52,724 nt of DNA. Origin: Desulfobacteraceae bacterium. GTDB taxonomy: Bacteria; Desulfobacterota; Desulfobacteria; Desulfobacterales; Desulfobacteraceae. A program made the translations under genes and the position numbers. Under the pieces are notes generated by a model. The model worked only from the letters and a program-made list of their open reading frames with translations. It was not told the DNA's origin and searched no databases. How positions within the stretch are numbered: the first letter of the stretch is position 1; the number at the start of each line of letters is the position of its first letter. Positions 52,429 to 52,724 of this stretch are shown here, one piece after another. The stretch spans positions 1 through 52,724 of the forward strand of contig JAAEKY010000264.1 in the NCBI GenBank assembly GCA_024227235.1, read 5' to 3'.

Positions 52429-52686
52429 TTAGTCTTCTTTTTCAGAAGAATGCTGGATACCAGAGCCTTTAAGGCCATACATGGTTGTACTTCCTGAAGA
52501 CCAGTATTCAAGCACTTCATCTTGAACCAATTTATTAACAACTTTTTTAATCATCCTGGGTTTATCATCCGGGAAAAGCTTATAAAAATCTTTAAAATAA
52601 AATTTTGTTTTGCTTTTGGATTTTTTTGTCATCCAGGCTACGACTGCTTCTTTTGCAGCTTCTTTATCATCAAGAAGATCACTCAT
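52429..52686 (-). CDS. dsrD: Dissimilatory sulfite reductase-associated protein DsrD
   Basis: The protein is 85 residues from ATG at 52686, which lies seven bases after AGGAG; the ATG at 52692 touches the site and is rejected. The sequence KTKFYFKDFYKLFPD, then MIKKVVNKLVQDEVLEYWSSGSTTMYGL, is the winged-helix DsrD core; the ~10-residue tail is acidic. DsrD stimulates DsrAB, whose genes should lie just beyond the right edge. Confidence 0.93.
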   Translation of the reverse strand: MSDLLDDKEAAKEAVVAWMTKKSKSKTKFYFKDFYKLFPDDKPRMIKKVVNKLVQDEVLEYWSSGSTTMYGLKGSGIQHSSEKED

Positions 52687-52724
52687 TGTCATACTCCTTT
52701 GAAATGAAATATATGAGCCGGAGT

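Noticed and set aside
1-52724. CRISPR arrays, tRNA and rRNA genes
   Set aside because: No spaced direct repeats and no tRNA- or rRNA-like sequence were recognised on either strand.

Overview
The window looks like chromosomal DNA from a low-GC sulfate reducer of the Desulfobacteraceae type (Desulfobacterota). The strongest pointers are dsrD directly followed by the cobyrinate diamide synthase-like dsrN at the right edge (dsrAB should lie just beyond it), a periplasmic tetrahaem cytochrome c3, a tungsten-type aldehyde:ferredoxin oxidoreductase, and a DUF4212/VC_2705-type sodium symporter. No rRNA, tRNA, CRISPR array or intact transposase gene was found. Gene functions come from motifs and family knowledge; no database search was run.

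Layout. 1-2064 is the 5' part of a secreted leucine-rich-repeat protein (minus strand, cut by the edge). 2.1-6.3 kb holds small membrane proteins and a two-subunit sodium:solute symporter with a palindromic operator candidate. 6.3-8.8 kb encodes an 838-residue protein whose last ~300 residues read as sigma-70 regions 2, 3 (with sigma finger) and 4, behind a ~530-residue N-terminal part I do not recognise. This is the most unusual object in the window. 9.0-12.9 kb is a tight three-gene unit: hydantoinase/oxoprolinase-like protein, histone-deacetylase-family deacylase with a C-terminal Cys motif, and an EpmA-type lysine ligase. 13-24.4 kb carries a hybrid histidine kinase, a DUF368/PopT transporter, pcm, a TrkA-type K+ channel, 5-formyl-THF cyclo-ligase, serS-thrC, and LysM and TPR envelope proteins.

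24.4-32.7 kb holds the type IV pilus alignment and secretin genes pilMNOPQ (minus strand), next to a divergently transcribed sensor kinase and sigma-54 response regulator. 32.8-34.4 kb has TPR and SH3 envelope proteins and a decayed 3' remnant of feoB. 34.8-40.3 kb contains a divergent tRNA-dihydrouridine synthase and a translationally coupled operon of an unknown membrane protein, penicillin-binding protein 1A and a SPOR protein. 40.5-44.3 kb holds the retraction ATPases pilT and a pilU-like gene with a zinc-ribbon/receiver-like protein, then DivIVA and YggT proteins. 44.6-48.5 kb has the aldehyde oxidoreductase with its own MoaD-like protein, then a DEAD-box RNA helicase. 48.9-50.7 kb has tatB-tatC and cytochrome c3, flanked on both sides by related short inverted-repeat elements. 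51-52.7 kb is dsrN and dsrD.

How the parts fit. The two pil loci supply the alignment subcomplex, secretin and retraction motors of one machine. TatBC, cytochrome c3 and DsrD/DsrN belong to anaerobic sulfur respiration and its periplasmic electron carriers. PBP1A, SPOR, DivIVA, YggT and PopT are envelope and division functions. The divergent sigma-like protein and the deacylase-EpmA pair are the best candidates for undescribed biology.
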